Notes: a model not told the origin generated them from the sequence alone. Positions 53,916 to 62,998 are shown, counted from the first letter of the stretch. The stretch is 64,000 bases of DNA from a bacterium 210820-DFI.6.37 (GCA_020558355.1 JAJCKG010000014.1:1-64000); one strand, 5' to 3'. Numbers and translations are program-made.

Positions 53916-53952
53916 GCGGAGCGTGCTATTATTTGCGCGCTCTGCTTTGTTT
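53916..53952 (+). terminator. Weak hairpin after the molybdenum enzyme
   Basis: GCGGAGCG (53916-53923) pairs with CGCTCTGC (53938-53945) with one G-U, followed by TTTGTTTC. It may reduce rather than stop read-through into the next gene. Confidence 0.5.
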
Positions 53953-54067
53953 CATATAATTTACATGAGCTATATCGGCGTATAAATGATATAATAGACG
54001 AAAAGGTACGCTTCTGTTTTCCTGACCGGAACGCGGAGCGTCAAGAATAGGATGTTAAGGAGAAAAC

Positions 54068-56416
54068 ATGCAAAGGTATTATAAGCAATTTGAAACATGC
54101 AGAGAGCGGGATATTCCGGCCTGCGCTGATGTTTGTCCGTTTAAAATGGATATTCTTACGATACAGGACAGGATCGTGAAGGGGCGTTTTAACGCCGCTT
54201 ACAAAACTATCCGGGACTCTGTGGTTTTTCCAGGCATTGTAGCGGAGCTGTGTCCCGCGTACTGTGAGGATATCTGCATACGAAAAATCGTGGACGCGCC
54301 GGTGCAGGTCCGATTGATGGAACAGTCTGTAATCGCAAACGCGACGAGAAAGACGCCCAATAAATATAATCTTCCCGCGAGAAAAAAACGCGTAGCCGTA
54401 ATCGGCGCCGGACTTTCCGGCATGGGCTTTGCTTTCCGCATGGCCTCCAAAAAATATCAGGTGACGGTCTTTGAAAAAACGGGAAAAATCGGCGGAAGTC
54501 TGTCGGAGCGGATGGATGAAGAAGCGTACATGGCTGAATTTGATCTGCAGTTTAAAAATGAAACGTATGAACTCAGACTTAATTGCGAGATTGAGGATAT
54601 TCAGGAACTGTGCAAAGACGGGGAAGACCCGGAATCGGATTCCTGCGAGGATACCTTTGACATCATTTATATTGCTACAGGAAAAGGCGGAAACACCTTC
54701 GGAGTGCCCCTGCCGGATCAGAGCGGCCAGGGGGAAGCTTCCCAGGAGCAGGGCGGCTGCGCGCGGATCGGAGATACCGCGGTATTTATCGGCGGACAGG
54801 TCTGCGGCAGAGATCTGATGCATGCCCTTGCGGACGGGATTAACATAGCGGCGTCAGCGGAAGCGTTCTTAAAGGCGAAGAAGATTGAATATCCAAAGCA
54901 GACAGAACCTACAGGCTGTGTCGCGGACGAGGATAAGCTTGTAAATACGCCTCCGGTAGCGCCGGAGGGAGCGGTTTTATCCCAGGATGAGTGCGTCGCG
55001 GAGGCGGAACGCTGTATACGCTGTCAGTGCGACGCTTGCGCCACCCGGTGCGATCTGGTTGATTATTTTGAGAAAATGCCGGTCAAAATGCGGGATGAGA
55101 TCTTCCTTTCCTGTAAACCGGCAGGGTCCCTTGTTCATAAATCCCCGGCGAGGAAATATGTGGCGGCCTGCACCATGTGCGGCCTGATGACCGAAGCGTG
55201 TCCGGAGCATATCGATCTTTGCGGAATGGTAAAATACGCGCGCCATAAAATGCATGAGGCGGATAAGGTTCCGGCAGCGTACAGACAGTATTTTATGCGG
55301 GATATGGCTTTTGCCAATGGAGAACAGGCCGCGTTGAAAAAAACGGCGGAGGGAAAAGGCGAATACGCGTTTTTCCCTGGGTGTAATCTGGGCGCCCTTG
55401 ATCCGGAGTATGTTTTAAAGCCGTACAAATGGCTGCTGGAAAAAAGACCGGACACTTCGATCCTGCTGAGATGCTGCAGTGTGCCAGTAGACTGGGACGG
55501 AAACAGCCAGCTGCACAGCCAGGAGCTGGAAACCCTCAGGCAGGATTGGGCTGATCTTGGAAAACCGATTCTGATTATGGCCTGTATGTCCTGTCAGAAG
55601 CATATCCGGGAATATCTTCCGGAGATCGAGACGGTGTCCCTGTATGAAATTCTTGAGAAGTGGGGATATGAAGCCGGAGAAAACGGACCGGCGGATACGG
55701 GAGAGACTTACGCTGTCTTTGATCCGTGCTCTGCCCGAAATGAGCGGGACGCGCAGTCGTCTGTGAGAAATCTGCTTTCGGTTTCGGGAATCCAGGCCGA
55801 AGAGCTGCCCAAGGGCGACCAGCATGGATGCTGCGGTTTTGGCGGCATGGGAAGCGTCGCTTCTCCTGGCTTTATGGAATACGTCGCGAAGCGAAGGATT
55901 GAACTCAGTGAAGCCCCTTATATTGTATACTGCTCCAACTGCAGAGACATTTTCTGTGACAGAGGGAAAAAGGCGGTGCATATACTGGATCTTCTCTTTG
56001 ACATCGACCCGGAGGGAACAAGGCCGCAGCCTGACGTGACGCGCCGAAGAGTCAACCGGACCGTCTTAAAACAGCGATTGCTCAAAGAAATATGGAAAGA
56101 AGAAGCTGAAATGAAGCCATATGAAACGAAACACACCCTGATCATGAAGGATGAGGTCCGGGAAAAGGTAAACAAACAAAAAATTCTCGAGGAGGATCTC
56201 TCGGCGGTGATCGATTACGCCGAAGCCACAGGCAGAAGAACGCTGGATCCGAAAACAGGACATTACAAAGCGTATAAAGAGATCGGCTACATTACATGCT
56301 GGGTCGAATACGGTCCTTTGGAGGAAGGCTATGAAATATACAATGTCTATACCCACAGAATGAAGATAGAATTGGAGGCTGTCTGGAATGGAAGAAAAAC
56401 AGATACTGATTTGTGA
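54068..56416 (+). CDS. FAD- and dicluster-containing oxidoreductase with HdrB-like CCG domain
   Basis: The protein has 782 residues. An N-terminal Cys-rich helical part like that of glutamate synthase small subunit (CRERDIPACADVCPF) leads to FAD binding VAVIGAGLSGMG (111-120). 4Fe-4S motifs follow at 316-324 (CIRCQCDAC) and 368-385 (CTMCGLMTEACPEHIDLC). Two CCG-type Cys-rich segments come next (FFPGCN at 435-440, HGCCGFGG at 586-593), then a roughly 100-residue tail. It matches what is annotated as pyridine nucleotide-disulfide oxidoreductase/dicluster-binding protein (DVU_1558-like). It probably takes electrons from the molybdenum enzyme. AAGGAG precedes the ATG. Confidence 0.88.
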   Translation: MQRYYKQFETCRERDIPACADVCPFKMDILTIQDRIVKGRFNAAYKTIRDSVVFPGIVAELCPAYCEDICIRKIVDAPVQVRLMEQSVIANATRKTPNKYNLPARKKRVAVIGAGLSGMGFAFRMASKKYQVTVFEKTGKIGGSLSERMDEEAYMAEFDLQFKNETYELRLNCEIEDIQELCKDGEDPESDSCEDTFDIIYIATGKGGNTFGVPLPDQSGQGEASQEQGGCARIGDTAVFIGGQVCGRDLMHALADGINIAASAEAFLKAKKIEYPKQTEPTGCVADEDKLVNTPPVAPEGAVLSQDECVAEAERCIRCQCDACATRCDLVDYFEKMPVKMRDEIFLSCKPAGSLVHKSPARKYVAACTMCGLMTEACPEHIDLCGMVKYARHKMHEADKVPAAYRQYFMRDMAFANGEQAALKKTAEGKGEYAFFPGCNLGALDPEYVLKPYKWLLEKRPDTSILLRCCSVPVDWDGNSQLHSQELETLRQDWADLGKPILIMACMSCQKHIREYLPEIETVSLYEILEKWGYEAGENGPADTGETYAVFDPCSARNERDAQSSVRNLLSVSGIQAEELPKGDQHGCCGFGGMGSVASPGFMEYVAKRRIELSEAPYIVYCSNCRDIFCDRGKKAVHILDLLFDIDPEGTRPQPDVTRRRVNRTVLKQRLLKEIWKEEAEMKPYETKHTLIMKDEVREKVNKQKILEEDLSAVIDYAEATGRRTLDPKTGHYKAYKEIGYITCWVEYGPLEEGYEIYNVYTHRMKIELEAVWNGRKTDTDL

Positions 56417-56582
56417 TAAATGTAAGGTAGAGCTGCAAGAAATGGACGCGCAGTTTTCATACCTTGGAAAGAGCTTTCGCCATAAGGTCAGCCGCTGTCC
56501 CCAGTGCGGACAGGTGTGTCTTTCGGAAGAGCTGGTGACCGGAAGAATGAGTGAGGTCGAATCCATGATGGAGGATAAGTGA
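56388..56582 (+). CDS. Small two-CxxC redox protein (DVU_1557-like)
   Basis: The protein has 64 residues. CDKC and CPQC pairs, with one more Cys (VCLSEE), suggest a small zinc ribbon or rubredoxin-like metal site. It overlaps the end of the dicluster gene by 29 nt and is itself overlapped by the next gene (TGATG). A gene of this size and pattern accompanies molybdenum aldehyde oxidoreductase clusters in Desulfovibrio (DVU_1557 family). It may carry electrons or assist cofactor assembly; this is inference from context. GGAGG lies 12 nt ahead of the ATG. Confidence 0.75.
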   Translation: MEEKQILICDKCKVELQEMDAQFSYLGKSFRHKVSRCPQCGQVCLSEELVTGRMSEVESMMEDK

Positions 56583-56839
56583 TGAGCAACTTTTACGCGA
56601 GAATATGTGAAAATGGCCATGTACACATCACCTATAGAAGAGTTGGGAAAGAGGAGCGCTGCCCGGAATGCGGCGCGCCGCTCTTAGATTCCTGCCCGAA
56701 GTGCGGACAGCTCATAAAGCAGTGGCATTACTACGGAATGGTCTATTTAACTCCGAAAAATCTCAAGTTTGAGCGGCCGGACCAGTGCCCTCAGTGCGGG
56801 GCGCGGTTTCCCTGGGGAGAAGAAAAGGAAAGCTTTTGA
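56582..56839 (+). CDS. Small zinc-ribbon protein (DUF2321-like)
   Basis: The protein has 85 residues. CENGH, then CPECGAPLLDSCPKCG and CPQCGARFPWGEE give three Cys pairs, consistent with two zinc ribbons. The ATG at 56582 overlaps the previous stop (TGATG) and GGAGGATAAG lies ahead of it; a GTG at 56579 is also in frame. It resembles proteins carrying the DUF2321 label. No function is known. It ends the molybdenum-enzyme operon. Confidence 0.7.
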   Translation: MSNFYARICENGHVHITYRRVGKEERCPECGAPLLDSCPKCGQLIKQWHYYGMVYLTPKNLKFERPDQCPQCGARFPWGEEKESF

Positions 56840-56958
56840 GCTTGCCGCCCCGCGTGTCCGTAAGGAAATGATTAAATCCTGATTTTTTGAAATTCCCCGC
56901 TTTTTTAATTGACTTCCCGGCTTCCTCGTAGTAAAATAAGTCTTGTAATCGTTGCTGT

Positions 56959-57034
56959 GGGGGATTAGCGCAGCTGGGAGCGCGTTTGACTGGCAGTCAA
57001 GAGGTCACGGGTTCGAGCCCCGTATTCTCCACCA
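56959..57034 (+). tRNA. tRNA-Ala (anticodon GGC)
   Basis: The 76-nt cloverleaf is complete. The acceptor stem GGGGGAT/ATTCTCC has the G3-U70 pair that marks tRNA-Ala. The D stem is GCGC/GCGC, the anticodon loop CTGGCAG gives GGC, the T arm is ACGGG-TTCGAGC-CCCGT, and CCA is encoded. A terminator follows. Confidence 0.95.
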
Positions 57035-57036
57035 AG

Positions 57037-57069
57037 GGAACGTTGAAGTTTCAACGTTCCTATTTTTTT
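57037..57069 (+). terminator. Terminator after tRNA-Ala
   Basis: GGAACGTTGA (57037-57046) pairs with TCAACGTTCC (57051-57060) around AGTT and is followed by a T-run. Confidence 0.92.
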
Positions 57070-57190
57070 GCCGCTTCTTGAAAACTTGAATACCAGAGAA
57101 TCGGCGATAGCGGATTGAAATGGCGCAATGTTAACAAGAGTCAATAACAGAAAATATTTTAACAAATCCATGAGAGAAAAAAATTATTTA

Positions 57191-57219
57191 GAGACAAATT
57201 CTGTATATGATGCTATAAT
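57191..57219 (+). promoter_or_regulatory. Promoter of the coiled-coil-lepB unit
   Basis: GAGACA (57191-57196), 17 bp, TATAAT (57214-57219), about 90 bp before the ATG. Confidence 0.55.
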
Positions 57220-57309
57220 AAATACAACTGAATTATTTTCAGGGACAAGCAGGTTCTCTGAAAACGAAAGAAACAATCTATAACTGAAAATCAGAAAGAG
57301 GCTAGGTAT

Positions 57310-58908
57310 ATGGATAGAAACGAAATCGCAAAAAAGAGAAAAGAAGAAGTTGTAAAATTGCTTCAGAGCATGAACATAAAAAAGGACGCAGCCGGCGGAT
57401 TCGCGAAAGAAGATGTGTACGCTTCCATGCAGGATCTGTGTAACTTATATGAGGCTAATATCGCGCAGATGGAGCAGGATTATGAAAGCCAGCAGCAGGA
57501 GACGCTGCAGCAGCTCGCGGCAGAAAAACAGGCTATGGAGCAGCGGATCGCTGAGGCCAAAAACGAAGCGGAGCAGCACGCCGCGGCTAAAAACCGGGAA
57601 ATCCAGCAGCGTCTGCAAAAATATGAAGCCAACAATGACGTTTACATCAATATGATGATGGAAGCCAAAAAAAACAGCAATGAAATCGTCTCCCGGGCGC
57701 GGGCGGAAGTGAACCAGATGTTGGAAGAAGGAAAAGCCCAGCTGGCCGAGGAAGAGAAAAAGCAGGAAGAAGAACGGATGCAGCTGCAGGCTGAAAAGGT
57801 CAGAACGCAGACTGAGATCCAGCAGGCAAAGGAAGAGTTCGAGCAGGAAACCCAGACAGCCAGGAACCGTTTTGAAATGGAAATGAAGGCGATTCAGGAT
57901 AAGGTGACGGCAGATAAAACCGAGGCGGAGATCCTGATCAAAGCGCAGAGAGAGCAGGCGGAAGAAGAGATCCAGCTGGAAAAGGCCAAGTCTCAGATGC
58001 AGATTGAAGCCGCCTGGAGCGAAGCTGAAAAGCAGATCAATGAAAAGAAGGCGCAGGTCAACGCGGAGCTGGAAGCGGAACAAAAGCGCATCCGGCTTCA
58101 GCTGGAAACAGAGCAGCAGAAAATAGCGGAACAGCTGGAGGCCAAGCAGACGAAAGTGCACGCGGAGCTGGAAGCCAGAGAAAAGAAGATAAATGAAGAG
58201 CTGGAAGCCAAGAAGCAGCAGATCAATCAGGAGCTGCAGGACGAACAGCAGAGAGTGCGCCAGCTTCTGGACGCGCAGCAGAAAGCCTTCAACGAAGAAA
58301 TGGCGGAAGAGAAAAAGAAGGTTCGGGAAGAGCTGGCCTCAGAGCAGAACAGGGTCAACGCGGAACTGAAAGCCAAGGAGGAACGGGTCAACCATGAGCT
58401 GGAGCGGAAGCAGAGCCGCGTCAATACCCAGCTGGAGGAAGAGCAGAAAAAAGTACGTCAGGAAGTCGCGGACGCCAGAACAAAGAGCCGCGCCGAGGTA
58501 AAGGCTGTGCAGGAAAATCTGGCGGCCAGCGTACAAAAGGCAAGAGAAAGCTTTAACTCGGAAGTTCAGACCCTTCGGGCCAACCTGGAAATTGAGATGC
58601 AGAATGAAAAATCCATGGCCCGCGCGGAAATCAACCGGATGAAGGCAGAGATGGAAGAGCAGAAAAAGGCTCTGGAAGAACGTCTGGAACAGGAACGCAA
58701 AAATCTGGAAGAAGAAGAAAAGAAACTGCAGCAGCAGAAGTATAAATACAGTACATATATCGAGACAATCGAAAGCGATTTTGGAAAAGTCAATAACAAG
58801 ATGGGAGATATTATAGACGATCTGGAGAAGATCCGGAGCAAGCTGTATTTCCAGGGGAATGAAGACTTGGAGGATACAGGATTTTCGGTAGTATCTGATG
58901 AAGAATAA
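57310..58908 (+). CDS. Long coiled-coil protein of hendecad repeats with a DivIVA-like N-terminus
   Basis: The protein has 532 residues and is almost entirely helical and charged. Residues 1-135 carry a DivIVA-like pattern (FAKEDVYASMQDLCNLYEA and MMEAKKNSNEIVSRARAEV), which in DivIVA binds membrane or other proteins. Residues about 245-442 are built of some 18 consecutive 11-residue units, for example AREKKINEELE, AKEERVNHELE and EEQKKVRQEVA. This hendecad period forms a long, nearly straight coiled coil. There is no signal or membrane segment, so it should be cytoplasmic and fibrous. It overlaps signal peptidase I by 11 nt. A cell-division or envelope scaffold is a reasonable guess. Confidence 0.85.
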   Translation: MDRNEIAKKRKEEVVKLLQSMNIKKDAAGGFAKEDVYASMQDLCNLYEANIAQMEQDYESQQQETLQQLAAEKQAMEQRIAEAKNEAEQHAAAKNREIQQRLQKYEANNDVYINMMMEAKKNSNEIVSRARAEVNQMLEEGKAQLAEEEKKQEEERMQLQAEKVRTQTEIQQAKEEFEQETQTARNRFEMEMKAIQDKVTADKTEAEILIKAQREQAEEEIQLEKAKSQMQIEAAWSEAEKQINEKKAQVNAELEAEQKRIRLQLETEQQKIAEQLEAKQTKVHAELEAREKKINEELEAKKQQINQELQDEQQRVRQLLDAQQKAFNEEMAEEKKKVREELASEQNRVNAELKAKEERVNHELERKQSRVNTQLEEEQKKVRQEVADARTKSRAEVKAVQENLAASVQKARESFNSEVQTLRANLEIEMQNEKSMARAEINRMKAEMEEQKKALEERLEQERKNLEEEEKKLQQQKYKYSTYIETIESDFGKVNNKMGDIIDDLEKIRSKLYFQGNEDLEDTGFSVVSDEE

Positions 58909-59587
58909 TGATCTGAACGTATTCGAAATCATGGAAGACAGCGAAGCGAAACCAGGCCAGGAGCAGTCTGCTCCTGACCCGGTTTTTCGTGAGAAAATAA
59001 AGCAAGCTGTTCTTGGACAGGATGAACGACGGGTTGGATCAGGCGCTTTGGAAACGGAGCCGCCGAAAAAAGAAAAAAGCGTAATAAGAGAAAGTCTGAA
59101 GCGGGGCTGGAAGAGTCTTGCCATTGAAGCCGGCATTGCGATTCTTGCAGTGCTGCTTATTTTTAATTTTGTCATTCAGGTTTCAAGAGTATCAGGCGAT
59201 TCCATGAAGCCTAATTTTTACGATGGTGACAGAATCGTCATATTCAGGCTGGACCGCGACTTTGAACCGGGCGATGTAATCGTATTTCGGACAGCCGGGG
59301 GAGAAAAGCTGATCAAACGGATCATCGCGGCAGAGGGAGATACGGTGAATATCAGCGCGGCAGGCGGTCTTTCTATCAATGGCAGCGCGGCGGAAGAGAC
59401 CAATATCTATGCTGAGACGGCCATTACGGACCAGTCGGTGCAGTATCCGGTTACGGTAGAGGAGGACAGCTATTTTGTATTGGGCGACAACCGGTCCAAT
59501 TCGAAGGACTCCAGAACAGCGGAGATCGGACTTGTAAAAAAAGAAGATATTATCGGCAGAGTCATTTTGGACATAAGAGGCGTTTAG
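58898..59587 (+). CDS. lepB: Signal peptidase I
   Basis: The protein has 229 residues. After a charged cytoplasmic tail of about 65 residues comes one membrane anchor (about 75-90). The catalytic Ser lies in RVSGDSMKPNFYDGD and the Lys in EKLIKRIIAAEGDT; YFVLGDNRSNSKDSR is the box E region. It cuts signal peptides outside the membrane. The start overlaps the coiled-coil gene by 11 nt. The cytoplasmic tail is longer than in the shortest Gram-positive enzymes. xpt follows 9 bp later. Confidence 0.96.
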   Translation: MKNNDLNVFEIMEDSEAKPGQEQSAPDPVFREKIKQAVLGQDERRVGSGALETEPPKKEKSVIRESLKRGWKSLAIEAGIAILAVLLIFNFVIQVSRVSGDSMKPNFYDGDRIVIFRLDRDFEPGDVIVFRTAGGEKLIKRIIAAEGDTVNISAAGGLSINGSAAEETNIYAETAITDQSVQYPVTVEEDSYFVLGDNRSNSKDSRTAEIGLVKKEDIIGRVILDIRGV

Positions 59588-59596
59588 GAGAGTGGA

Positions 59597-60169
59597 ATGA
59601 AAGCACTGAAAGAGAAAATTTTAACAGAAGGACAGGCCATCGGAACAGGAATTGTAAAAGTGGACGGCTTTCTGAACCATCAGATCGACGTGAGCTTTAT
59701 GGATGAACTGGGGAAGGAATTCGGGCGCAGATTTCAGGACGAGCGGATCGATAAGATTCTTACCGTAGAAGCCAGCGGGATCGCCATCGCGTGTATGACG
59801 GCTCCGTATTTTGGCTATCCGCCGGTGGTTTTCGCGAAGAAAACCGCACCCAATACCATGACAGAGGAATTCTACGGAGCGGAGGCAAGATCCTTTACAA
59901 AAGGAACCGTTTCTATTATCCGGGTTTCCAAAAAATATCTCAAAGAAAGCGACCGGGTGCTGATTCTGGATGATTTCCTGGCGCACGGCGAAGCGTCCAT
60001 GGCTTTGACTCAGCTGGTAAAGCAGGCAGGCGGTACGGTGGTAGGGATCGGAGCCGTGATTGAAAAGGGCTTTCAGGGAGGCGGCCAAAAGTTAAGAGAA
60101 GCCGGCTATCGTTTGGAGTCCCTGGCCATCATCGAGCGGATCGAAAACGGTATCATACAATTTGCGTAA
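59597..60169 (+). CDS. xpt: Xanthine phosphoribosyltransferase
   Basis: The protein has 190 residues, normal length. It converts xanthine and PRPP to XMP for purine salvage. The PRPP loop is in RVLILDDFLAHGEASMAL, VEASGIAIACMTAPYFGYPP is the N-terminal signature, and VVFAKKTAPNT follows. AGGAGAG lies before the ATG. There is no purine riboswitch: the 9-bp gap to lepB leaves no room. The purine/nucleoside uptake genes follow. Confidence 0.96.
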   Translation: MKALKEKILTEGQAIGTGIVKVDGFLNHQIDVSFMDELGKEFGRRFQDERIDKILTVEASGIAIACMTAPYFGYPPVVFAKKTAPNTMTEEFYGAEARSFTKGTVSIIRVSKKYLKESDRVLILDDFLAHGEASMALTQLVKQAGGTVVGIGAVIEKGFQGGGQKLREAGYRLESLAIIERIENGIIQFA

Positions 60170-60196
60170 AATTTTGAGGAATTCTGACAAAATAAC

Positions 60197-60226
60197 TTTA
60201 CAAAAGATTCATCTAATAGATATAAT
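60197..60226 (+). promoter_or_regulatory. Promoter of the BMP transporter operon
   Basis: TTTACA (60197-60202) and TATAAT (60221-60226) are 18 bp apart. Confidence 0.6.
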
Positions 60227-60273
60227 GGAGTGTATCTTATTTTAACCGACTTATGAAAAAAGGAGAAAAGAAC

Positions 60274-61389
60274 ATGAAAAAAGTACTAGCGGTATTACTG
60301 GCACTTGTGATGGTCTTCAGCTTTGCGGCCTGTGGAGGCGGCGAAGAAGAAACAGCGGATGAAAACGCGGTAAAAGCGGGCTGCATCTTTATCGGCTCCA
60401 TCAATGACGGCGGATTCAGTGAGTGTATGAATGTAGGTCTGGAAAAGGCGGCAAAAGAAAATGGCATCACCCTGATCAAAAAAGAAAATGTAAGCGATCA
60501 GGACAAGCAGGCCATCCAGGACGCGGCAACGAATCTGATCGGCCAGGGATGCACGATTATCGTAGGCTGTTCCTTCGGTTATGGTGAACTGTTGAGCGAA
60601 CTGGCGGAAAAGGAAGAGTACAAGGATATTACATTCCTTCACTTCTCCGGAAACCTGCAGAATGAAACAAATATGGAAAACTTCTTCGGATCTATGGAAG
60701 AAGCAAGATACCTGTCCGGAATGGCAGCGGCAGCTGTAAGCGAAAAGAACGTTTTAGGTTATGTAGCCGCTTATCCGTACACAGAAGTTCAGATCGGCAT
60801 CAATGCCTTTACACTGGGCGCGCAGGCCATTAATCCGGATGTGGAAGTAAAAGTTGTTTACATCAATACATGGGGCGACGCTGAAATCGAAAAAGCGGCG
60901 GCGGAGCAGCTGATCAGCGCCGGATGCGATGTGCTGACTTATCACGCGGATTCTACGGCAACACAGCTGGCGGCTAAGGAAGCCGGCGTATATACGACAG
61001 GCTGGAACTACAATAACAATGTAGTGGGCGACAACTACATTACAGCCCCTTACTGGGATATGTCCGCTTACTTTACCCCGACCTTCAAGGCGATTCTGGA
61101 CGGAACCTTCAAACCGACAGGAACAGAACCGTTCAGCAGCTATGGCAGCATGGCAAGCGGCCTGATTTGTCTGGATGAACTGGGAAGCGCGGTTCCGGAA
61201 GACGCAAAGACAAAGATCGCGGATATACAGGAAAAGATGAAGAACGGCGAATTTAAAGTGTTCTCCGGTGAAATCAAATACAACAATGGAAAGACTCTGT
61301 GCAAGGACGGACAGACTCTGACCGACAAGGAAGTATGGAGCATCAACGGCGAAGTTGAAGGCGTAAAAGCAACTTCCAATGATAAATAA
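60274..61389 (+). CDS. BMP-family nucleoside-binding lipoprotein
   Basis: The protein has 371 residues. The signal peptide ends in a lipobox (FAAC) followed by GGG, so it is anchored outside the membrane. It has the PnrA/BMP fold pattern: VKAGCIFIGSINDGGFSE, then VGCSFGYGELL and FLHFSGN, then MAAAAVSEKNVLGYVAAYP and YTTGWNYNN. Such proteins bind purine nucleosides or purines for an ABC transporter. An upstream ATG at 60253 is in frame, but AAGGAG lies before 60274. The ATPase and permease genes follow, and xpt precedes it. Confidence 0.92.
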   Translation: MKKVLAVLLALVMVFSFAACGGGEEETADENAVKAGCIFIGSINDGGFSECMNVGLEKAAKENGITLIKKENVSDQDKQAIQDAATNLIGQGCTIIVGCSFGYGELLSELAEKEEYKDITFLHFSGNLQNETNMENFFGSMEEARYLSGMAAAAVSEKNVLGYVAAYPYTEVQIGINAFTLGAQAINPDVEVKVVYINTWGDAEIEKAAAEQLISAGCDVLTYHADSTATQLAAKEAGVYTTGWNYNNNVVGDNYITAPYWDMSAYFTPTFKAILDGTFKPTGTEPFSSYGSMASGLICLDELGSAVPEDAKTKIADIQEKMKNGEFKVFSGEIKYNNGKTLCKDGQTLTDKEVWSINGEVEGVKATSNDK

Positions 61390-61420
61390 ACAAAAGTAAA
61401 AAACGGGAATAAAGGGTATC

Positions 61421-61444
61421 AAGGGGAACCGTCAGGTCCCCCTT
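61421..61444 (+). other. Intercistronic hairpin between binding protein and ATPase genes
   Basis: AAGGGGAACC (61421-61430) pairs with GGTCCCCCTT (61435-61444) with one mismatch. No T-run follows. It may stabilise the upstream message so that more binding protein than ATPase is made. Confidence 0.5.
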
Positions 61445-61477
61445 ATACTATTTATACCGCTGTTTTGGAGGAGTATC

Positions 61478-62998
61478 GTGCAGCAAGAACTGGCAATCGA
61501 AATGAAGAATATCAGCAAATCCTTTGGTACACTCCGGGCCAATGACAATATTAATTTATCTGTCCGCCCCGGGGAGGTTCACGCTTTGCTGGGAGAAAAC
61601 GGAGCGGGGAAATCTACTCTCATGAATATGCTGTCCGGCATTTACACCCCGGATTCAGGAACGATCCGGGTTGACGGTGAGGAAGCGCGTTTTTCGTCAC
61701 CGAAGGATTCCATCAGAAAAGGAATCGGCATGATCCATCAGCATTTCAAGCTGGTAGATGTTATGACCGCGAAAGAAAACATCATAATCGGACAGCCTAC
61801 CAATTTATTTATAAAGGGGAAAGAGCTGTCCAGGAAAGTAAAAGAGCTTTCCGATCAGTACGGACTGGATATCGATCCGGACAAAAAAGTTTATGACATG
61901 TCTGTAGGGGAGAAACAGACGCTGGAGATCATAAAGGTTTTGTACAGGGGAGCCAGAATCCTGATTATGGATGAGCCTACTGCGGTTTTGACGCCGCAGG
62001 AAATTAAAAAGCTGTTTCGGGTCATCCGCAACATGAAAGAGCAGGGCTGCTCCATCGTAATCATTACCCACAAGCTGAATGAGGTAATGGAAATTTCCGA
62101 CCGGGTTACAGTCCTCAGAAAAGGCCAGTCTATTAAAACGGTCGTAACAAAGGAAGTTCAGGTATCCAATCTGATTGAGATGATGGTGGGAAAGAAGGTA
62201 GACTTATCCATTGAGAAAAAGACCTTTGAAGAAAAGCAGCCGCTGCTTTCTTTAGACGAGGTATCTGTTCTGGATGGAGAAGGAAAAGAAGCGCTTTCCA
62301 ATGTAAGCTTTACGCTTAACTCCCATGAAATCATCGGTGTGGCCGGAGTTGCCAACAGCGGCCAGAAAGAGCTGTGTGAAGTAATTGCGGGACTTGCCCG
62401 GGCGGACAAGGGCCGGATTTATTTTGAAGGCGAGAATTTAGTTGGAAAGTCCCCAAGGGATATTATTAAAAGAGGCGTGCGAATGGGCTTTATTCCGGAG
62501 GACCGGCTGGGTATGGGCCTTGTAGGCTCCATGGATATCGTCCATAACCTCATATTGAAGGACTATCAGAATCAGCCCGGCATCATGCTGCAGAGAGGCC
62601 CCTGTATCAAGAAGGCGAAAAAAATCGTAGAGGATCTGGATATTCAGACTCCTAATATTTATACGCCGGTCAAAAAGCTTTCCGGAGGGAATGTGCAGAA
62701 AGTCCTGCTGGGAAGGGAGATCGATGCGTGTCCAAAAGTGCTTATTACAGCCTACGCGGTAAGAGGGCTGGATATCGGCGCGTCCTATAAGATCTACGAC
62801 CTGCTCAATGAGCAGAAGGAACGGGGCGTAGGAATTCTCTTTGTAGGCGAGGATCTGGATGTGCTGATGGATCTTTGCGACCGAGTGATTGTTTTATGTC
62901 ACGGAGAAATCACCGGCATCGTAGAACCGGCAAAAGTTACCAAGGAAGATATCGGCCTGCTGATGACAGGAAAACAGGAAGGGGAGGTTTCTGCGTAA
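61478..62998 (+). CDS. Nucleoside ABC transporter ATPase (two ABC domains)
   Basis: The protein has 506 residues. The first ABC domain has Walker A GENGAGKSTLMN, signature MSVGEKQTLEII and Walker B ILIMDEPTAVLT. The second has a degenerate Walker A (VAGVANSGQKEL), signature LSGGNVQKVLLG, and TAYAVRGLDIGAS in place of the usual DEPT. This is the normal pattern for the NupO/YufO type of ATPase for BMP systems, in which the second site is poor. GGAGG lies ahead of the GTG start. Its stop overlaps the permease start. Confidence 0.94.
   Translation: MQQELAIEMKNISKSFGTLRANDNINLSVRPGEVHALLGENGAGKSTLMNMLSGIYTPDSGTIRVDGEEARFSSPKDSIRKGIGMIHQHFKLVDVMTAKENIIIGQPTNLFIKGKELSRKVKELSDQYGLDIDPDKKVYDMSVGEKQTLEIIKVLYRGARILIMDEPTAVLTPQEIKKLFRVIRNMKEQGCSIVIITHKLNEVMEISDRVTVLRKGQSIKTVVTKEVQVSNLIEMMVGKKVDLSIEKKTFEEKQPLLSLDEVSVLDGEGKEALSNVSFTLNSHEIIGVAGVANSGQKELCEVIAGLARADKGRIYFEGENLVGKSPRDIIKRGVRMGFIPEDRLGMGLVGSMDIVHNLILKDYQNQPGIMLQRGPCIKKAKKIVEDLDIQTPNIYTPVKKLSGGNVQKVLLGREIDACPKVLITAYAVRGLDIGASYKIYDLLNEQKERGVGILFVGEDLDVLMDLCDRVIVLCHGEITGIVEPAKVTKEDIGLLMTGKQEGEVSA

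Noticed and set aside
59588-59596. Purine riboswitch ahead of xpt, as in Bacillus
   Set aside because: Only 9 bp separate lepB and xpt, and no purine-aptamer core is present.
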